The position numbers were made by a program, and so were the translations under genes. A DNA stretch of 64,000 nucleotides, taken from Amylostereum areolatum (lineage: Eukaryota > Basidiomycota > Agaricomycetes > Russulales > Stereaceae). Of this stretch, positions 1 through 14,582 are shown piece after piece. Each line of letters starts with the position of its first letter. The stretch's first letter is position 1. Below the pieces are notes generated by a model that was not told the origin of the DNA, searched no databases, and saw nothing but the letters and a program-made list of their open reading frames with translations. The DNA lies in NCBI GenBank assembly GCA_012932865.1, contig SAXG01000008.1:434001-498000 (forward strand), read 5' to 3'.

Positions 1-2334
1 TACATAAAGCAATCAGCATCTGTTCTGCCCCGCGAATGAAGATCCGCAATGAATGCGCATAGACTTACCCTATCAACGTGTACCTCCTCCTTCTTCCCAT
101 CTGCATCGACATGTGCAACATAGACGTTGTCGAACCCGTCCTTACGCCCCTCCTTCTCCCGCTTTGCGTTCTCACGCGCGAGATGAAAGCGGATGGCAAG
201 GAGGAGGAGACCTGAAATGAACGAGGCGCCGGTGATGATGGCCCAGGGGACGTTGTTGCTAAAGAAAGTGGCCGGCTGGCGTGAGGGTCCGCAAAGGGTG
301 GATAGGGAGGTGCTTGCTTACCGTGGTTGGTATCGCTTCTTCCACATGAAAGGCGCGGCCGCGTTGCCAATAGCATACCCGGACAACACGATCGCGTTTG
401 TTGCCGCACCTGCAAGCAAACCGGGTGTAAGAGCAAATGTAGTTAGTGGCAAGGTCGGGCGCACGTTTCGTATGACCAGCGGTGACAATGGCGGTCCAAG
501 ATAGGAATATGACAAAGGGCGTGATGGCAAAGACTAGCGAGAAATGTCAGTCGTCAACGAAGTCGGGTAAAGACTGGCGGAACACACTTGAGAGCCAGTA
601 CGAGAACAAGAGGCCGATCTTCAGGTGTGCGGGAAGGGTGATCACAAGGATAGATCCCAGGATGGCGGGGATGAACATGAGACAGGCGGTAAACGCGCGT
701 CCGTTCTTCCAATAGGAGGCGATGACGGACGCAGTTCCAATGGTGACGACTGGAAAGATGATGCAAAAAGCACAATCAATATTTGTCGAAATGCAGCAAG
801 ATTGAACGCACTCTCAACGACACCATCCACGCAGCCGATGAGCGTAGTATTGATGGGAGAGAACCCAAACTGGCTGACGATGATTTGACGCTGGTTGGTG
901 AGCTACCAGTAAAGAGGTCCCTGTGTTAAAAATAGTGCACCTGCGGGCGGAACACGCGGAGACTTACAGAGTTCACAATGTTGGCGATGGCGGCGAAAAA
1001 AAAGAACAGCCACGTCTTGGGGTCGCGGAGCGTCTCGATAAGCCTATCGTGTCGCGAGTCAGCATTGTGAGCATGATCTATTCTGGACAAGACCACGCAC
1101 TGTTCGCGCTTGAAATAAGCGTTCTTCACGCCCGTCTGGTTTTCTTTGATACGCTGCACGGCCATTACACGCTCCTCCGGGGTCAGGAACCATGCCGTGG
1201 TCGGTCCGTCTGGGAAGAAGAAGAAGAAGCAGACGGATGTGACCAGGGTAATGAGGCCGGTGATGATCATGAGCCTAGAAAACCATGTTTTAAGGAAAGG
1301 GCCGGACGAAAAGCGATTCCAAGAAAAAGGCGCACCATTGCCAAGGCGCGAAATTGGCGTTGTGAGTGTGCAGCAGACCGAAGCTCACGAAGCCGAGGAA
1401 AATGACCGCGATGCCGTTCATGAGGACTGTTGAGAAATGACTGCTCAAAATCTACACCGAGCGCCACGGACAATAGGGTACTCACACCAGTACCCCACCC
1501 TTCTCGTTTGCTCCTGACGAGTATAGAACATTGAGGTGACCAGAAGGAAGCCCGGAGTGATGGCGCCCTCGCACATGCCCAGAATGAATCGCACGGCAAA
1601 AAGGGCACCGAAGGACTTGCATGCAGCATGAGAAAGTAGGGCGACGGCCCAAACGAAGATGTTGAGGCTGAATTGAATTGTGAGCAACGTGGGGAGGACT
1701 GGTCCGGCGGAGAACGTACGCCATCCATTTCCCGACGGGAAGGTATTGCAGGGCCAGGTTCTGCGGATACTGGAAAACCAGGTACGATAGGTAGAAGACC
1801 GTGCCAAGCCAATTGAACTGGTTTTGGGTAAGGTGTGCCGTTTGTCTGGAAGGAAATGGTGTTGGTTTGTGGGTGTGTCCGAACGCGATGAAGGATTGTT
1901 ACGCACTGGAGCCCCAAGACAGCACTTTGTCCGAGCGTGGTCTTGTCTGCGAATGTCATGCTATGGACCATCCTTCAGTCGAACATCTCAGCTCGGTGGG
2001 CGGCAGTGCTCACATGTACATCACTAAGGCAGGCGAGATGGTGAATATATTGGTCCCCAGACACCGGAGTACATCGAACACTTACAACACATTAGAGGCA
2101 TGACATGAAGGTCTATTTTCCGCCTGAAGACATTGAGAAAACAAGATATGGAGGAGGAGAGCATTCTCACCTCAGGCGGGCGGCAACCTCGGGATCGAGA
2201 GGTGCGTCCGAGTGGGCGGACAGAACGGCGCCCGAATCGACCTGTTTCTCATCGTACGTGACGGCCGCGGGGAAGCCACCGGGACCAGCAACTTTCTCTG
2301 TGGAGGCGGCGATATCACTGTTGGACGAATTCAT
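1..2334 (-). CDS. MFS transporter, anion:cation symporter (allantoate permease) family, 3' end outside window
   Basis: Multi-exon gene on the minus strand. The ATG at 2334 opens a hydrophilic N-terminus (MNSSNSDIAASTEK...), followed by introns. Recognisable blocks in order are DKTTLGQSAVLG (about 1930, first transmembrane region), NQFNWLGTVFYLSYLVFQYP (about 1800), FILGMCEGAITPGFLLVTSM (about 1570) and FPDGPTTAWFLTPEER (about 1200, cytoplasmic loop). These are signatures of the Dal5/Tna1-type ACS family, which imports carboxylates, vitamins or ureides across the plasma membrane. The substrate cannot be assigned from sequence. A charged C-terminal tail reaches about 80, where GAG-GTACACGTTGATAGG-GTAAGT looks like a donor site, so one more exon probably lies beyond the left edge. 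The gene is head-to-head with CLP1. Confidence 0.85.
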
Positions 2335-2937
2335 GGCGGGTTCGAGGGGGAACAGAAGAGGGCCACGAAGAAGCAGGAAAGAGGCCGGATGGGATTATAA
2401 GAGACGGGGAGAGCGCCCATAAGTGAACCGAACGGGGATCGGGCACGAAGTTGAAGCACACGATCAAACTGCAGATCGTCCAAAACAATTCGTTTGTGCG
2501 CGACGGAGGTACCTTTTCATGATATCGAGCTGGTGTAAGGGTTTCCGTTTCCTTTCCGGCACTACCTGAGAGAAGTTTCGGTATGCGATGCCAGTGTCCT
2601 AGGCTGTATCTGGTCTGTAGAGCGGGAGAAGCAAACGAATGCATGGTCCACCATGGTGAGTATGTTGTATGATGAGGTGGAGGAAGATGTGGAAGATTGT
2701 TCGTCCTCGACGCGTTCCACCTGGACCCGCAGGCGTCTGATACGGGAGTCCGGGCTCTCCCATCTCCTGAACTCTCTCCACCGACGCCGGTCCGTTCCTC
2801 ATTTTTCTCTCCGACCACCACGACGCTCACCGTCGTACGCTGTCTCCCATAGCCCACGTCCCACAATACTATTTCCGTCCTGCCCGCCGCTCGAAATCAG
2901 AGAGCTCTTGTGTGATCAGTGACCATCCACTGCTAAC
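2335..2937. promoter_or_regulatory. Shared upstream region of the MFS transporter and CLP1
   Basis: About 600 bp between two divergent start codons. Short overlapping open frames on both strands have no family resemblance and no conserved splice context. It presumably holds both promoters and 5' UTRs. I see no clear TATA box or other named site. Confidence 0.4.
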
Positions 2938-4866
2938 ATGTCCCAGCACACAAAAGAGTGGGTTCTCGAGCCCGAGTCTGAGTACAGGTTCGAACTTGAC
3001 CCGAAAACGTCCCTCGCCATCAAAGTCCGTGTTCCTCCCTTTCCTCGTCTTAATTGTTCTCATTCGTCCAGCAGCTCGTCTACGGTCACGCTGAAGTATT
3101 CGGTGCTGAACTTGCGGAGGGAAAAACATACCTTTTCGCCCATGAATGCAAAGCGGCCGTTTATACCTGGCAGGGCTGCACCCTCGAGATGAGTACCTTC
3201 ATCTTGTCCGCCACTACTGGTCCTCTCTCTGCCCCACCGACCGACGACCGATCGACCAGCACGTTACAGGCCAACCCTCTACAGAGTATGTCTCGGACGA
3301 GACACCCATGTACCCCTACGCCAATGTCCACCTCTCCCTCGACAAGATGCGTCTCCGTGCCCAGCGCGCTCTCAACGGCTCTCCTCCTCCGCCAGGCGAA
3401 GACGACACCGACGCGGAACCCCCCCGGGTTCTCGTCCTTGGCCCCGAAAACTCTGGAAAGACGACCGTATGCAAGATCCTCACAAACTTTGCCGTGCGTG
3501 CTGGGCAGGATTGGGAGCCAATATACGTTAACGTCGATCCGAGCGAGGTATAACACTGTTGTCACGCATACATCCTATGTGCTGAACGGTCGCTTGCAGG
3601 GAGGCTGGTCTGTCCCTGGAACTATATCTGCTGCCTCCGTATCATCACCTCTTACCACATCTTCCCCTGCAAATCCCCTCGGTACCGCCGCCTCGTCTGC
3701 GCCCACAACTCTCGCGTCGAATGCGCTTCTCCCTTTAATGTATTGGTATGGTCATCCGGAGACGAAACGCAACCCTCTTCTCCTCGATCGTATCATTCGA
3801 AATCTAGGAGAAAACGTCGCCGAGCGACAGGACAGCAATCCAGAAGGTGCCGTTTTTGTCAGTCCCCGGGAATGCAAGAGTGCTAACGACGTGACCAGGC
3901 CGTGTTGCGGGCGTGATTGTGGACACTCCGTCCTCGTTCGCTTCTTCAAGTACCGCAGCGAACGATCACCGACACAACCTCATCCGAGCATGCGTAGATG
4001 CCTTCCGCAGTACGTCTTCCCATTCATATGACTCTTGTACGTTAGTTAAAGGTTATATATCCAGTCAACGTCATCCTTGTCGTCGGCCACGAAAAGCTCA
4101 ATGTCGAAATGCAGCGGACCTACGGTAGCCGCATGACCGTCGTTAAAATTCCCAAGTCTGGTGGCGTTCGTATCCCAATTTCCGACCATCCCAGCGACCA
4201 TTCTGACCCTTGATATACAGGTCGTCGAGCTTGATCTACAGTACCGCCAACGCGTTCACACCTATCAAATGCACAATTATATGTACGGTTCGCCTATCAC
4301 GCCCCCTCCAGGTCTACGACCGATGGTCCAAGCCACGCCCGGCGGCGAAACCGCGTTGATGGACATGCATCTCGCGCCGAGCAGTACCGTCATCAACTTC
4401 AGCGATCTCACCATCTACCGCATCGGCGAAGGTGCGTCTTTCTTCTTCCTAGCATCCAGTTTGAATTGTAATCTTGGCGGCCTTGGTAGAGACGATGGCC
4501 CCCTCTTCGGCGCTGCCCATCGGCGCGACGCGCACAGTATCCGAGATGGTCCCCGTCCATATTGACCCGGGGTCAGCGGGCGCCAGACTCCACAATGCGC
4601 TCCTCGCACTCCTGGCGTTGCCCTCCAACCCAGACGAGGCAGAGCGGTACGATGAAGAGGTACTTGATCTCCAGGTCTCCGGATTTCTGGCAGTGTGCGT
4701 TTTCTTTCTCTTCTCTTCTCTGTCCTTCTTATTCATTGGCATGACTGTATGGTGTAGGACCAGCATCGATACGAAGAACAAGAAAATGACGATCCTGGCT
4801 CCGGGCCCGGGCTCGTTCGTAGGGCGCACGGCGATCATCGGGTCGTTCGAGTGGTCTGAGCAGTGA
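2938..4866 (+). CDS. CLP1: mRNA cleavage and polyadenylation factor Clp1
   Basis: Nuclear subunit of cleavage factor IA, a P-loop protein of the Clp1/Grc3 polynucleotide-kinase family that bridges Pcf11 and the CPF during pre-mRNA 3'-end formation. The start MSQHTKEWVLEPESEYRFEL is typical of the Clp1 N-terminal beta domain. An early intron leads to QLVYGHAEVFGAELAEGKTY and the conserved AVYTWQGCTLEM. An intron at 3193-3269 joins this to STEYVSDETPMYPYANVHL. The Walker A motif GPENSGKTT is present, then YVNVDP, GVIVDTPSSF, and the C-terminal domain ending GRTAIIGSFEWSEQ at 4866. At least seven short introns are needed, all with GT-AG boundaries. The P-loop lysine and threonine are retained, although fungal Clp1 proteins generally lack kinase activity (family knowledge). 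Confidence 0.93.
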
Positions 4867-5292
4867 TTCGACACGGCGGTGACGGAACGTGGTCGCATTT
4901 GTTCTCCAACTACTGCGCATCTTCCTGTACGGGTTCTCCGCCCTTGCCTATCGGTCATGGCAAATGCAGATTCTAGAAATGTGAAGGTCGTTCTTCCAAG
5001 GATAAATCCGCCACCGACATCTTTTGGTCAGGAACCTCGGTCCGTGTTACCCATTGTCCGAATAGATGTGAGAAACTCGCAGTTGGCCCTGATCCTACCA
5101 CCCAAGAACTGTGCACCTCATGGACACCACACATCGCCTTCCACAAATCTTCTAGATGATCGGATGTTCAAAACACCTTAGTGTGAATCGGTCTATTCGG
5201 TCACCGGTCATCGCGAAGGGATCAGTTGTTCCTCGGGTTCCTACGTTTGCACTGTCCTACTTGTTGTGTACTCCCCTTTCCTTAGCACGAGC
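4867..5292. other. Intergenic region between CLP1 and the GNAT gene
   Basis: About 430 bp holding the 3' end of CLP1 and the upstream region of the next gene on the same strand. Open frames here are short and lack coding character. I see no further feature. Confidence 0.4.
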
Positions 5293-6380
5293 ATGGCCGC
5301 CTCCGTGAAGCTCATTGAAACCCCCACCGGTTGGCTCATTTTTTGCACACTTATGAGTAGCGGCCTTGGGGCCTAACACAGCTCGTTTCTAGACGCTCAG
5401 GTCGAAGAAACCGTCCAGCTTTTGTGTCAAGCGTTCGAGGGAGGTGGGCCACATCCTCTCTTAATTCTCCAGACGAAGCTTGTCGACCAAGCTCTCCGTT
5501 CCTCACAGATGCTACAATTCCCGGCATGACTGGGGACAACCCCGAGCTCATTCCAGCCTTGTTCCGCTCAATGCTTCGCGCCGGCGCGCTCGAAGGCTCC
5601 TACTACGTCGTGGACGACGACGCCGGGAAGATCCTCACCATAGGCCTATGGTTTGGCCCTGGCCAGGAAATGTTCTCCAGGCAAGGGTGGCCCTCCGTGT
5701 TGGTCTGCGCCACACACATAAGTATTGCTAACACATCATGATTTTGGTAATCGGCAGCGAGGCCCAACGTGCCGCAGGATGGAACGACTTTTTCGCCGCG
5801 CTGTCTCCTGAAGCTCAGCACTGGTGGAATGCAGTCGTGAGCACGCTTTCATTACACTGTGACGATGGAGATCGTTCTGACCGGCCTCTGCGAGCTAGTT
5901 CCATAAGAAGCACGGAGACATGATCCAGACACACCTTGGACCCGACGTGCGTGGCGACGCATTATTCATCATCATTTCTCTTTTCTAAGCAGTGCATGAC
6001 TCCATAGTACACAGACTCCTGGTTCGCCAACATCGTCGCCACACATCCCGCCCATCAGCGGAACGGGTACGCCTCGATGCTCATCAAAACGGTCTGTGCG
6101 CGGGTGCGTGGTTTTTCTGCCTTGTATCGCCCTAGGATGTGCAGGGTCTCATCTCAACGGGCGGCAGGCTGAGAAAGAGAACAAGAGGGCGACCCTCGCC
6201 ACGCAGAGCGAGGATAACGTAGGCTCTTCCTATCTCTCTCGGCGCGCGCGCTCTCTGAATGGTCGCCGGCAGACGCGTTTTTATCAAGGCTTGGGGTTCA
6301 AACTCCTCGGCATGACGGACATTCCTGTGCCAGACGGCTCGTGGAATGACTATGTTTTGCGTTGGGAGACGTCCCCCTGA
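5293..6380 (+). CDS. GNAT-family N-acetyltransferase
   Basis: Predicted acetyl-CoA-dependent N-acetyltransferase, substrate unknown. ATG at 5293 gives MAASVKLIETPT, then short exons read DAQVEETVQLLCQAFEG, ATIPGMTGDNPELIPALFRS, EGSYYVVDDDAGKILTIGLW and GWNDFFAALSPEAQHWW. The acetyl-CoA-binding core is SWFANIVATHPAHQRNGYAS followed by MLIKT. This fits motif A of GNAT enzymes (R/Q-x-x-G-x-G/A), where HQRNGYAS supplies the pyrophosphate-binding loop. The final exon has FYQGLGFKLLGMTDIPVPDG, the usual motif B ending, and stops at 6380. At least five small introns are inferred. It resembles many uncharacterised basidiomycete GNAT proteins of about 220-250 residues and is tail-to-tail with the NADH dehydrogenase gene. 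Confidence 0.78.
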
Positions 6381-6740
6381 CGATGACTCATTCCTTTCTC
6401 CCCCCCCAATTTGAACTGTCCCTTTCGACACTATTGGCAGTGTATGGTCCTTAGTAGGATTGTCGTCATCGTGAACGTACCACTTCTTTCCAACTCTTCT
6501 ATGTCACGGTCCCAATTTCCAACTCGACGAAACTCTGCGTATTGTTGACTTGCAGTTTCGATGGCCGTTTGTGACAGAATCTTCGGGGTGACTGGTTTGG
6601 AGCCCGCACCAACGCATTACGACATAAGTTACAGGCTTTGATAATGGTCCATGAAGCATGCGTCCACAGCGCGTAGTAACACATCCCAACGTCGCTGTCT
6701 TTCTATATCCACAAACAAGTTCTGAGTCAGAAGTCAGCCT
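6381..6740. other. Convergent 3' region between the GNAT and NADH dehydrogenase genes
   Basis: 360 bp between two facing stop codons, presumably both 3' UTRs and polyadenylation sites. No ORF with family resemblance. Confidence 0.4.
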
Positions 6741-9369
6741 TTAGAGCTTGCTCAAATCCCTCCCCCACACACCCCGCACGATCCAATCGATCATGAGAAG
6801 CGCCCGCGTGCGCGCGCTCACCTGCTCGCTCCAGTACACGCTCCGCCACGCGTACATGGCCACGAGCCCACCCATGAAGCTCATCTTTCCAAGGTCGAAC
6901 ACGGCCGCGTTGCCGATGTACGCCAGCGACCCGAGGTGCGCGTAGCGGAAAGGCTGCGACACCGCTTCGTCGAGGTCCGCGGGCAGGTTATTCGCAAGCA
7001 GCATCTCGCGTCCGGCGGCGAGTTTGTTCAGCTTCTTACCAAGGTATTCACCTTGTTGAGAGGCAACTTGTGCGGTCTGAGATGGGGGTTAGAGGGGTAA
7101 GGAAGGGTGCGAGAGGGACGAACGGCGGGAAGGGCGGTGATCTTGCTTCCGAGTTCTTGGAGGAGGACAGCGAGTTCATTGAGGGACAGGCTGTTATCCG
7201 CGTCGGTGTCGTAGAGGTCGAACAATTGCCGGACCTGTAAGCGTCGGTGCATAAGTACTTCACCGTACCAGATGCGTGTTATGATCAACCTTGTCTAGCT
7301 GCTTCTCGGCCATCGGAATTTGTTTTTTGATGCGTTTCACTGGGATCCAAGTCAAAACGATACCAGGGACACGAAAGAGGTAACACTCACCCATGATTTG
7401 CCATTCGTCGAAGTCAATCCTACCATCCTTGTTACGGTCGGCTTCCTCGACGAGTTCCAGCAAGTGGTCGACCACGCTAGTCTCAATCTGGTCTCTGGTG
7501 AGTCTACGAGGTCTCGAGATGAAGACTGATGTCCCACCGTGGCAGCGTCTCCGATAGCATATATATCTCCCAATGGGGCGCCTTTCACGCGCAGCTGAGC
7601 GTCGACCTCAATCGCCTTCTTGTGGACTTGATTTGGGAGTAGATTCGACACGCGTTTCGTGAACGGGTTCATGGCGATCCCCGTGCTCCAAAGGACGAAA
7701 TTGGTGGGGAGTTCATGCTTGGTGAGCTCGTGGGTTTCTGGGTCACGGACGGAATAGGTTACGGTGTCCGGCGACACGGAGACCACGCTGATGACTTTCC
7801 CGTCAGGGAATGGCAGACCAGGACGAAGCAATGATCATACCGAGCGGACGTGACAAGGTCGACCTCGTCTCTTGCAAATTTATCTTCTGCATACTTAGAA
7901 ATAGCCTCGGAGTACTGATGGGATAGCAGTTAGATATGGAAACCAGCGAGATGATAAATATGGTATACTGTGTTCAAGATGTGTTCCCTGGACTGTATAA
8001 TATGTATCGACACCTCTTCCCGGCAAATCTTAGGGTACTGCAAGAACAGGTCAGGAAGCTTGCGCGATGATGCCACAAGGAGAACCAAGGTCGTACGTAG
8101 TTGATAATATCCTCATGGCACAAGTCGTAGATTTCCTGCATCGCTGTAGTGAGGGACGGAGTGGCAGTTCAGATGACGAGGTGACTTACAGCAGCCGTTT
8201 CGACACCCGTGGGTCCACCTCCACAGATAACAAAGCTCAAGAGACGCTTGCGTTCCTCAGGAGATGTCGTAGGTAAAGATGCAATTTCAAAGTTGTCTGT
8301 GATCGCGCTGCTGTTAGAAGGGCTCGCTCGGTGCGCCTAGTGCGTACCTAATATCCGTCGTCGTATATTCTGGGCATCAGAAATCGTCTTGAGCTGGAAG
8401 CAATGTTCAAGTCCAGGAACACCATGCGTACTTGACACCGAGCCAGCGGCGATAATGAGTTTATCGTACCTGCTCACAAGCATAAGCGACACCACTACAT
8501 AGACAGATACAAACGAGGACTAACGGAACGTAGAGATTGTGTTTCTCTCCATGAGCGTCGACAGTTTCCACTTCCAACAGACGTTCGGACATGACAAGAT
8601 CGACGGCACGGGCGGTTATGAGCTGGCCATGGACGCGAGCGATTATCTTCCGTATAGGTTCAATGAGAGAGCGTATAGATACAGTGCCCACAGCGGCAGC
8701 TAAAAAAAGATACGCTCGGATAATTTCGCATGCTATAACCGGAGCACGTACAAGGAAGGAGAGGAGTGAAAGTGTTGAAGGTTTCTGGAGATACAACGGT
8801 CACGTGATACTCGCCGACGTTCAAGTTCTTTATCACACTGACGGCCTGTGGGTTGTTGGAGCGTGTATGGAGTGGAGAAAACGCAGAGAGCGTACCCCCC
8901 AGCCACCGCCCACGATAACGAGCTTAGGTTTGTTGTGTAGCCCCTTCATGGTTTCGTCTTCCTCGTCGCCAACCAAGACACGAGCGATGGGAAGATTCTT
9001 CGGACCACCTAGTTCAGGATGAAGAGCCAGCGGATTAACGGGAACGCGTTCAAGGTGGCGATCTTGATATGTAAAGGCATCATGGACGAAGAAGCAACCG
9101 GTAATAACCACTACACCGAGGACGGAAGAAATACCGAGGAAGATTGTCGCCCGAAAGGTAGTACGTGCGGCCCTCCCCAAACGTAAAAGGCGAGACGGAC
9201 GCGACTGTAGATGTAAAGCGGAAGTTGGGGGAACTTGCGAGGGCGGTGGAGTGGAAAGGTACCGAGGGCGAGATGTGAACCGGAAGGGGAGGGTGTGAGC
9301 GGTGTGACGGGTTAGAGGGACGGCCGAGCGCGGCCTGAGCAGGGCGGCGCGGAAGATAGGGAGCGGCAT
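6741..9369 (-). CDS. NDE1: External alternative NAD(P)H:ubiquinone oxidoreductase with EF-hand pair (type II NDH)
   Basis: Rotenone-insensitive, non-proton-pumping dehydrogenase that oxidises cytosolic NAD(P)H at the outer face of the inner mitochondrial membrane. The start at 9369 gives an Arg/Ser-rich targeting peptide (MPLPIFRAALLRPRSAVPLT), then a membrane-anchor stretch ATIFLGISSVLGVVVITGCF. The first Rossmann motif is KLVIVGGGWG (about 8920), and the second, VICGGGPTGVE, appears near 8215. Two EF-hand loops are inserted after the second nucleotide-binding domain, as in calcium-regulated fungal and plant enzymes: DRNKDGRIDFDEW (about 7430) and DTDADNSLSLNEL (about 7190). The conserved C-terminus FRYAHLGSLAYIGNAAVFDL and the amphipathic tail end at 6741. 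Many small introns are present. The gene is divergent from ATP2 across a 790 bp region. Confidence 0.92.
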
Positions 9370-12117
<2,748 letters not shown>

Positions 12118-13101
12118 TCGGCTTTTGCCATATGTCAAAACGTGGTCGTCAGAGCTGGCTACAGGGAGGATGGAAGCGTCAGTGGTGCAGGACTCGCATT
12201 ACTTACATTAGATTTATTCTTAGCATGCTTGTGGTGTTGTGTCGGTCGGTGTCGCTGGCGCGAGTAATCAAAAGCGTTTCCTTACCTCTCCGTCTATTCG
12301 TCAACGTTGTTCGATCCCCGACATGATCCACTGCCATTGAGCCTTGAGGTCGGTCTTTTAGTTGACTAAGCTGTGATTAGGGAATGTTGAACGACGGTGA
12401 AGACGATTGAATTTCTTCAATACTTGGACATGGGTGAGTCAATCTCTGCCCTCGCCCAACTCCATCTAATGCTCTTGATATCTCGCAGAACGGCCTTCAG
12501 TCGTTTTATATGCATTACGGTTGTTCGCAACACTGAAAAAGAACCGATTGGAAGCAGGTGTGGTACTATGTTTCGTTGGATATGATGCGATTCATTCTTA
12601 CTTTACCTTCCGTCCCGACATCCGACCACTTAGACGGTGAGACAATGACTGTGTTTAGAGTCTAGAGCCGTAGGTCGGCTTGTGGCGACCGCTTGTTGGC
12701 TCCCCTTGCCGTGAAACGCTACAGGTGACGCGGCTACACAGCAAACTTCCCACAACTCCGCATCGCTGTGGACTCCGATGGACAGCAAAACAGGCCGTCA
12801 TTGTATACAATTGTACGGGGAATGTGAGATGCCCGTTGTATCTTCGCCTCATGTTTCTCCGGAAACCACTCTGCATCCGCCCTCCTGTCGCAGTTACCAC
12901 ATCCAGCTCCCGCCTGTCTCCGCACCGGTGACCCATACAGCGTCGCAGGGGCTTTTCGCGGTCACCGTTTACCGTCTCTTGTGTCATCCAAGGTCTCCCG
13001 CGCTTACAATGCGTATAAAAGGAGTACGAACCGGACGGTCCTGGTCTTCCAGCAAGTGACATTCCTCCTCGTTCACTCTCGCCCACTCCAGTACAAGCGA
13101 C
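12118..13101. promoter_or_regulatory. ATP2 3' region and cerato-platanin upstream region
   Basis: 984 bp between two genes on the same strand. Open frames on either strand (for example 12655-13086 minus) are short and lack family resemblance. The only clear element is a TATA box at 13014-13020. Confidence 0.4.
13014..13020 (+). promoter_or_regulatory. TATA box TATAAAA of the cerato-platanin gene
   Basis: An exact TATAAAA lies 82 bp before the ATG at 13102, a spacing that allows a transcription start around 13045. TATA boxes are typical of inducible, highly expressed secreted-protein genes in fungi. The motif is seen directly; its use is inferred. Confidence 0.6.
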
Positions 13102-14220
13102 ATGCGGTTCTCAGTTTCAGTCCTTCCTATCGCCCTCTTCCTCCTCAACGGCGTAGCAGCTGTTCCCCAGGCCGAAACTTCCCCCGCCTCCTCGACTGTT
13201 GTTACGACCACCGTCGCACCCTCTGCAACAGACACCACCACGGCGACGACGTCTGCATCGACCACGGTAGTCACCACCACGGCCACCAGCTCGTCGCCCT
13301 CGTCCTCCATTGTAGACGTCACGTCCACCATCGTGTCGAGCTCGACGGTTGTATCCAGTTCCACGCTCGTTACGAGTTCGACGGTCGCGCCAAACAGCAC
13401 AGTCATCTCGTCCACAGCCACACCCAGCAGCACTGTCGTTACATCGACGGTCACTTTCAATGTCACCTCCTCCATCCCTACCTCGACCGCTACCAATTCG
13501 TCCAGTACCCAGACGGCGACAGCGTCGGCATCCTCGTCTGCGTCTTCCAATAGCTCCGCCGTGGTGAGCTCCACGACCGTCCCTGTCAGCTCGACTGTCG
13601 TCGTCACATCCTCGGTGCTGCCCAACGCGACATCGGTCATAACTTCTAAGGCGCAAGGGAGCAGCTCCGTTGTGCAGACGACAGTTCCGCGGACAAAGAC
13701 CACAGTTGCTTCCCACCTCCCCAGCACTACGATCGTACATCCCGTTACTACCACGAACAGTGCCGGGGTCACGGTCCCCATCCCCACCTCCTCGAGTTGC
13801 CCCACGGGAAGCTGCCCGGCCTGCCCCTCCTCCACCCCTACTTCCACCCCTGGTATCACTGCTCCCGTGACCTATTCCAACGTGTACGACTCCTCGAGCG
13901 GCTCGCTCGACAGCGTCGCCTGCTCCAACGGCGTGAACGGGCTCGACTCGCGCTTCGCGACGTTCAAGGACATCCCGTCATACCCTTACATCGGTGGCGC
14001 GTTCTCCGTGACGTGGAACTCGACCAACTGCGGTTCGTGCTGGAAGCTCACCTACCCGGAGACGGGAGTGTCGGTCAATGTGACCATCATCGATGCGGCT
14101 GCGCAGGGATTCAACGTCGCCCAGCAGGCGCTCGACAAGCTCACGGGCGGACAGGCGGTCGAGCTGGGCAAGGCTTCTGTGGAGGCGCTCCCGATGCCCC
14201 CTTCCGCGTGTGGGTTGTAG
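13102..14220 (+). CDS. Cerato-platanin-domain secreted protein with long Ser/Thr-rich N-terminal region
   Basis: An intronless ORF of 372 residues. A signal peptide (MRFSVSVLPIALFLLNGVAA) is followed by roughly 220 residues made almost only of Ser, Thr and Val with scattered NxS/T sites (about 23-245), then a Cys/Pro hinge (CPTGSCPACPSSTPT). The cerato-platanin domain occupies about residues 255-372: VTYSNVYDSSSGSLDSVACS, GLDSRFATFKDIPSYPYIGG, TNCGSCWKLTYPETGVSVNV, IIDAAAQGFNVAQQALDKLT, and the terminal SACGL. The four family cysteines are all present. Cerato-platanins are expansin-like, chitin-binding proteins of the hyphal wall and secretome, often active as elicitors. Most are about 140 residues, so the mucin-like region, presumably O-mannosylated and extended in the cell wall, is unusual. 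Confidence 0.93.
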   Translation: MRFSVSVLPIALFLLNGVAAVPQAETSPASSTVVTTTVAPSATDTTTATTSASTTVVTTTATSSSPSSSIVDVTSTIVSSSTVVSSSTLVTSSTVAPNSTVISSTATPSSTVVTSTVTFNVTSSIPTSTATNSSSTQTATASASSSASSNSSAVVSSTTVPVSSTVVVTSSVLPNATSVITSKAQGSSSVVQTTVPRTKTTVASHLPSTTIVHPVTTTNSAGVTVPIPTSSSCPTGSCPACPSSTPTSTPGITAPVTYSNVYDSSSGSLDSVACSNGVNGLDSRFATFKDIPSYPYIGGAFSVTWNSTNCGSCWKLTYPETGVSVNVTIIDAAAQGFNVAQQALDKLTGGQAVELGKASVEALPMPPSACGL

Positions 14221-14582
14221 GCGGGATCTGCGTGCAGATATTCATGGAACGGCCCTCTAGTTATTACTTTCTGACAGATTCGGTTTCGTGTGGGACAATG
14301 GACTATGCACGCGAACATTTTGGACCATGCACTATTCATTTTATATTTCATCTACGACGCTTGTGTATACGTTAGTTCGATGTATTAGAGTCCCTAGCGT
14401 TTACATGCCGCCTCGCGACGATACAAAATGATTAATTTAGATTGGTGACATCCTGACCAGAGCTGCCTGCCACAAACGCCAAAGACATGTACAGTTCAAT
14501 CGAGCAAAATAACAAATAACATATCCATGTAACATGGGCAAGTAAAATAGGAGCCAAGCAACCACGAGCCCAGACGAACAAC
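14221..14582. other. Convergent 3' region between cerato-platanin and phytase genes
   Basis: 362 bp, noticeably AT-richer than the flanking exons, between two facing stop codons. Presumably both 3' UTRs. No ORF or RNA gene seen. Confidence 0.4.

Noticed and set aside
12984..13859. 291-codon open frame antisense to the cerato-platanin gene, Val/Thr/Glu-rich
   Set aside because: A mirror of the Ser/Thr codon repeats on the coding strand. No start context, motif or splice support, and the plus-strand protein has a signal peptide and a known domain.
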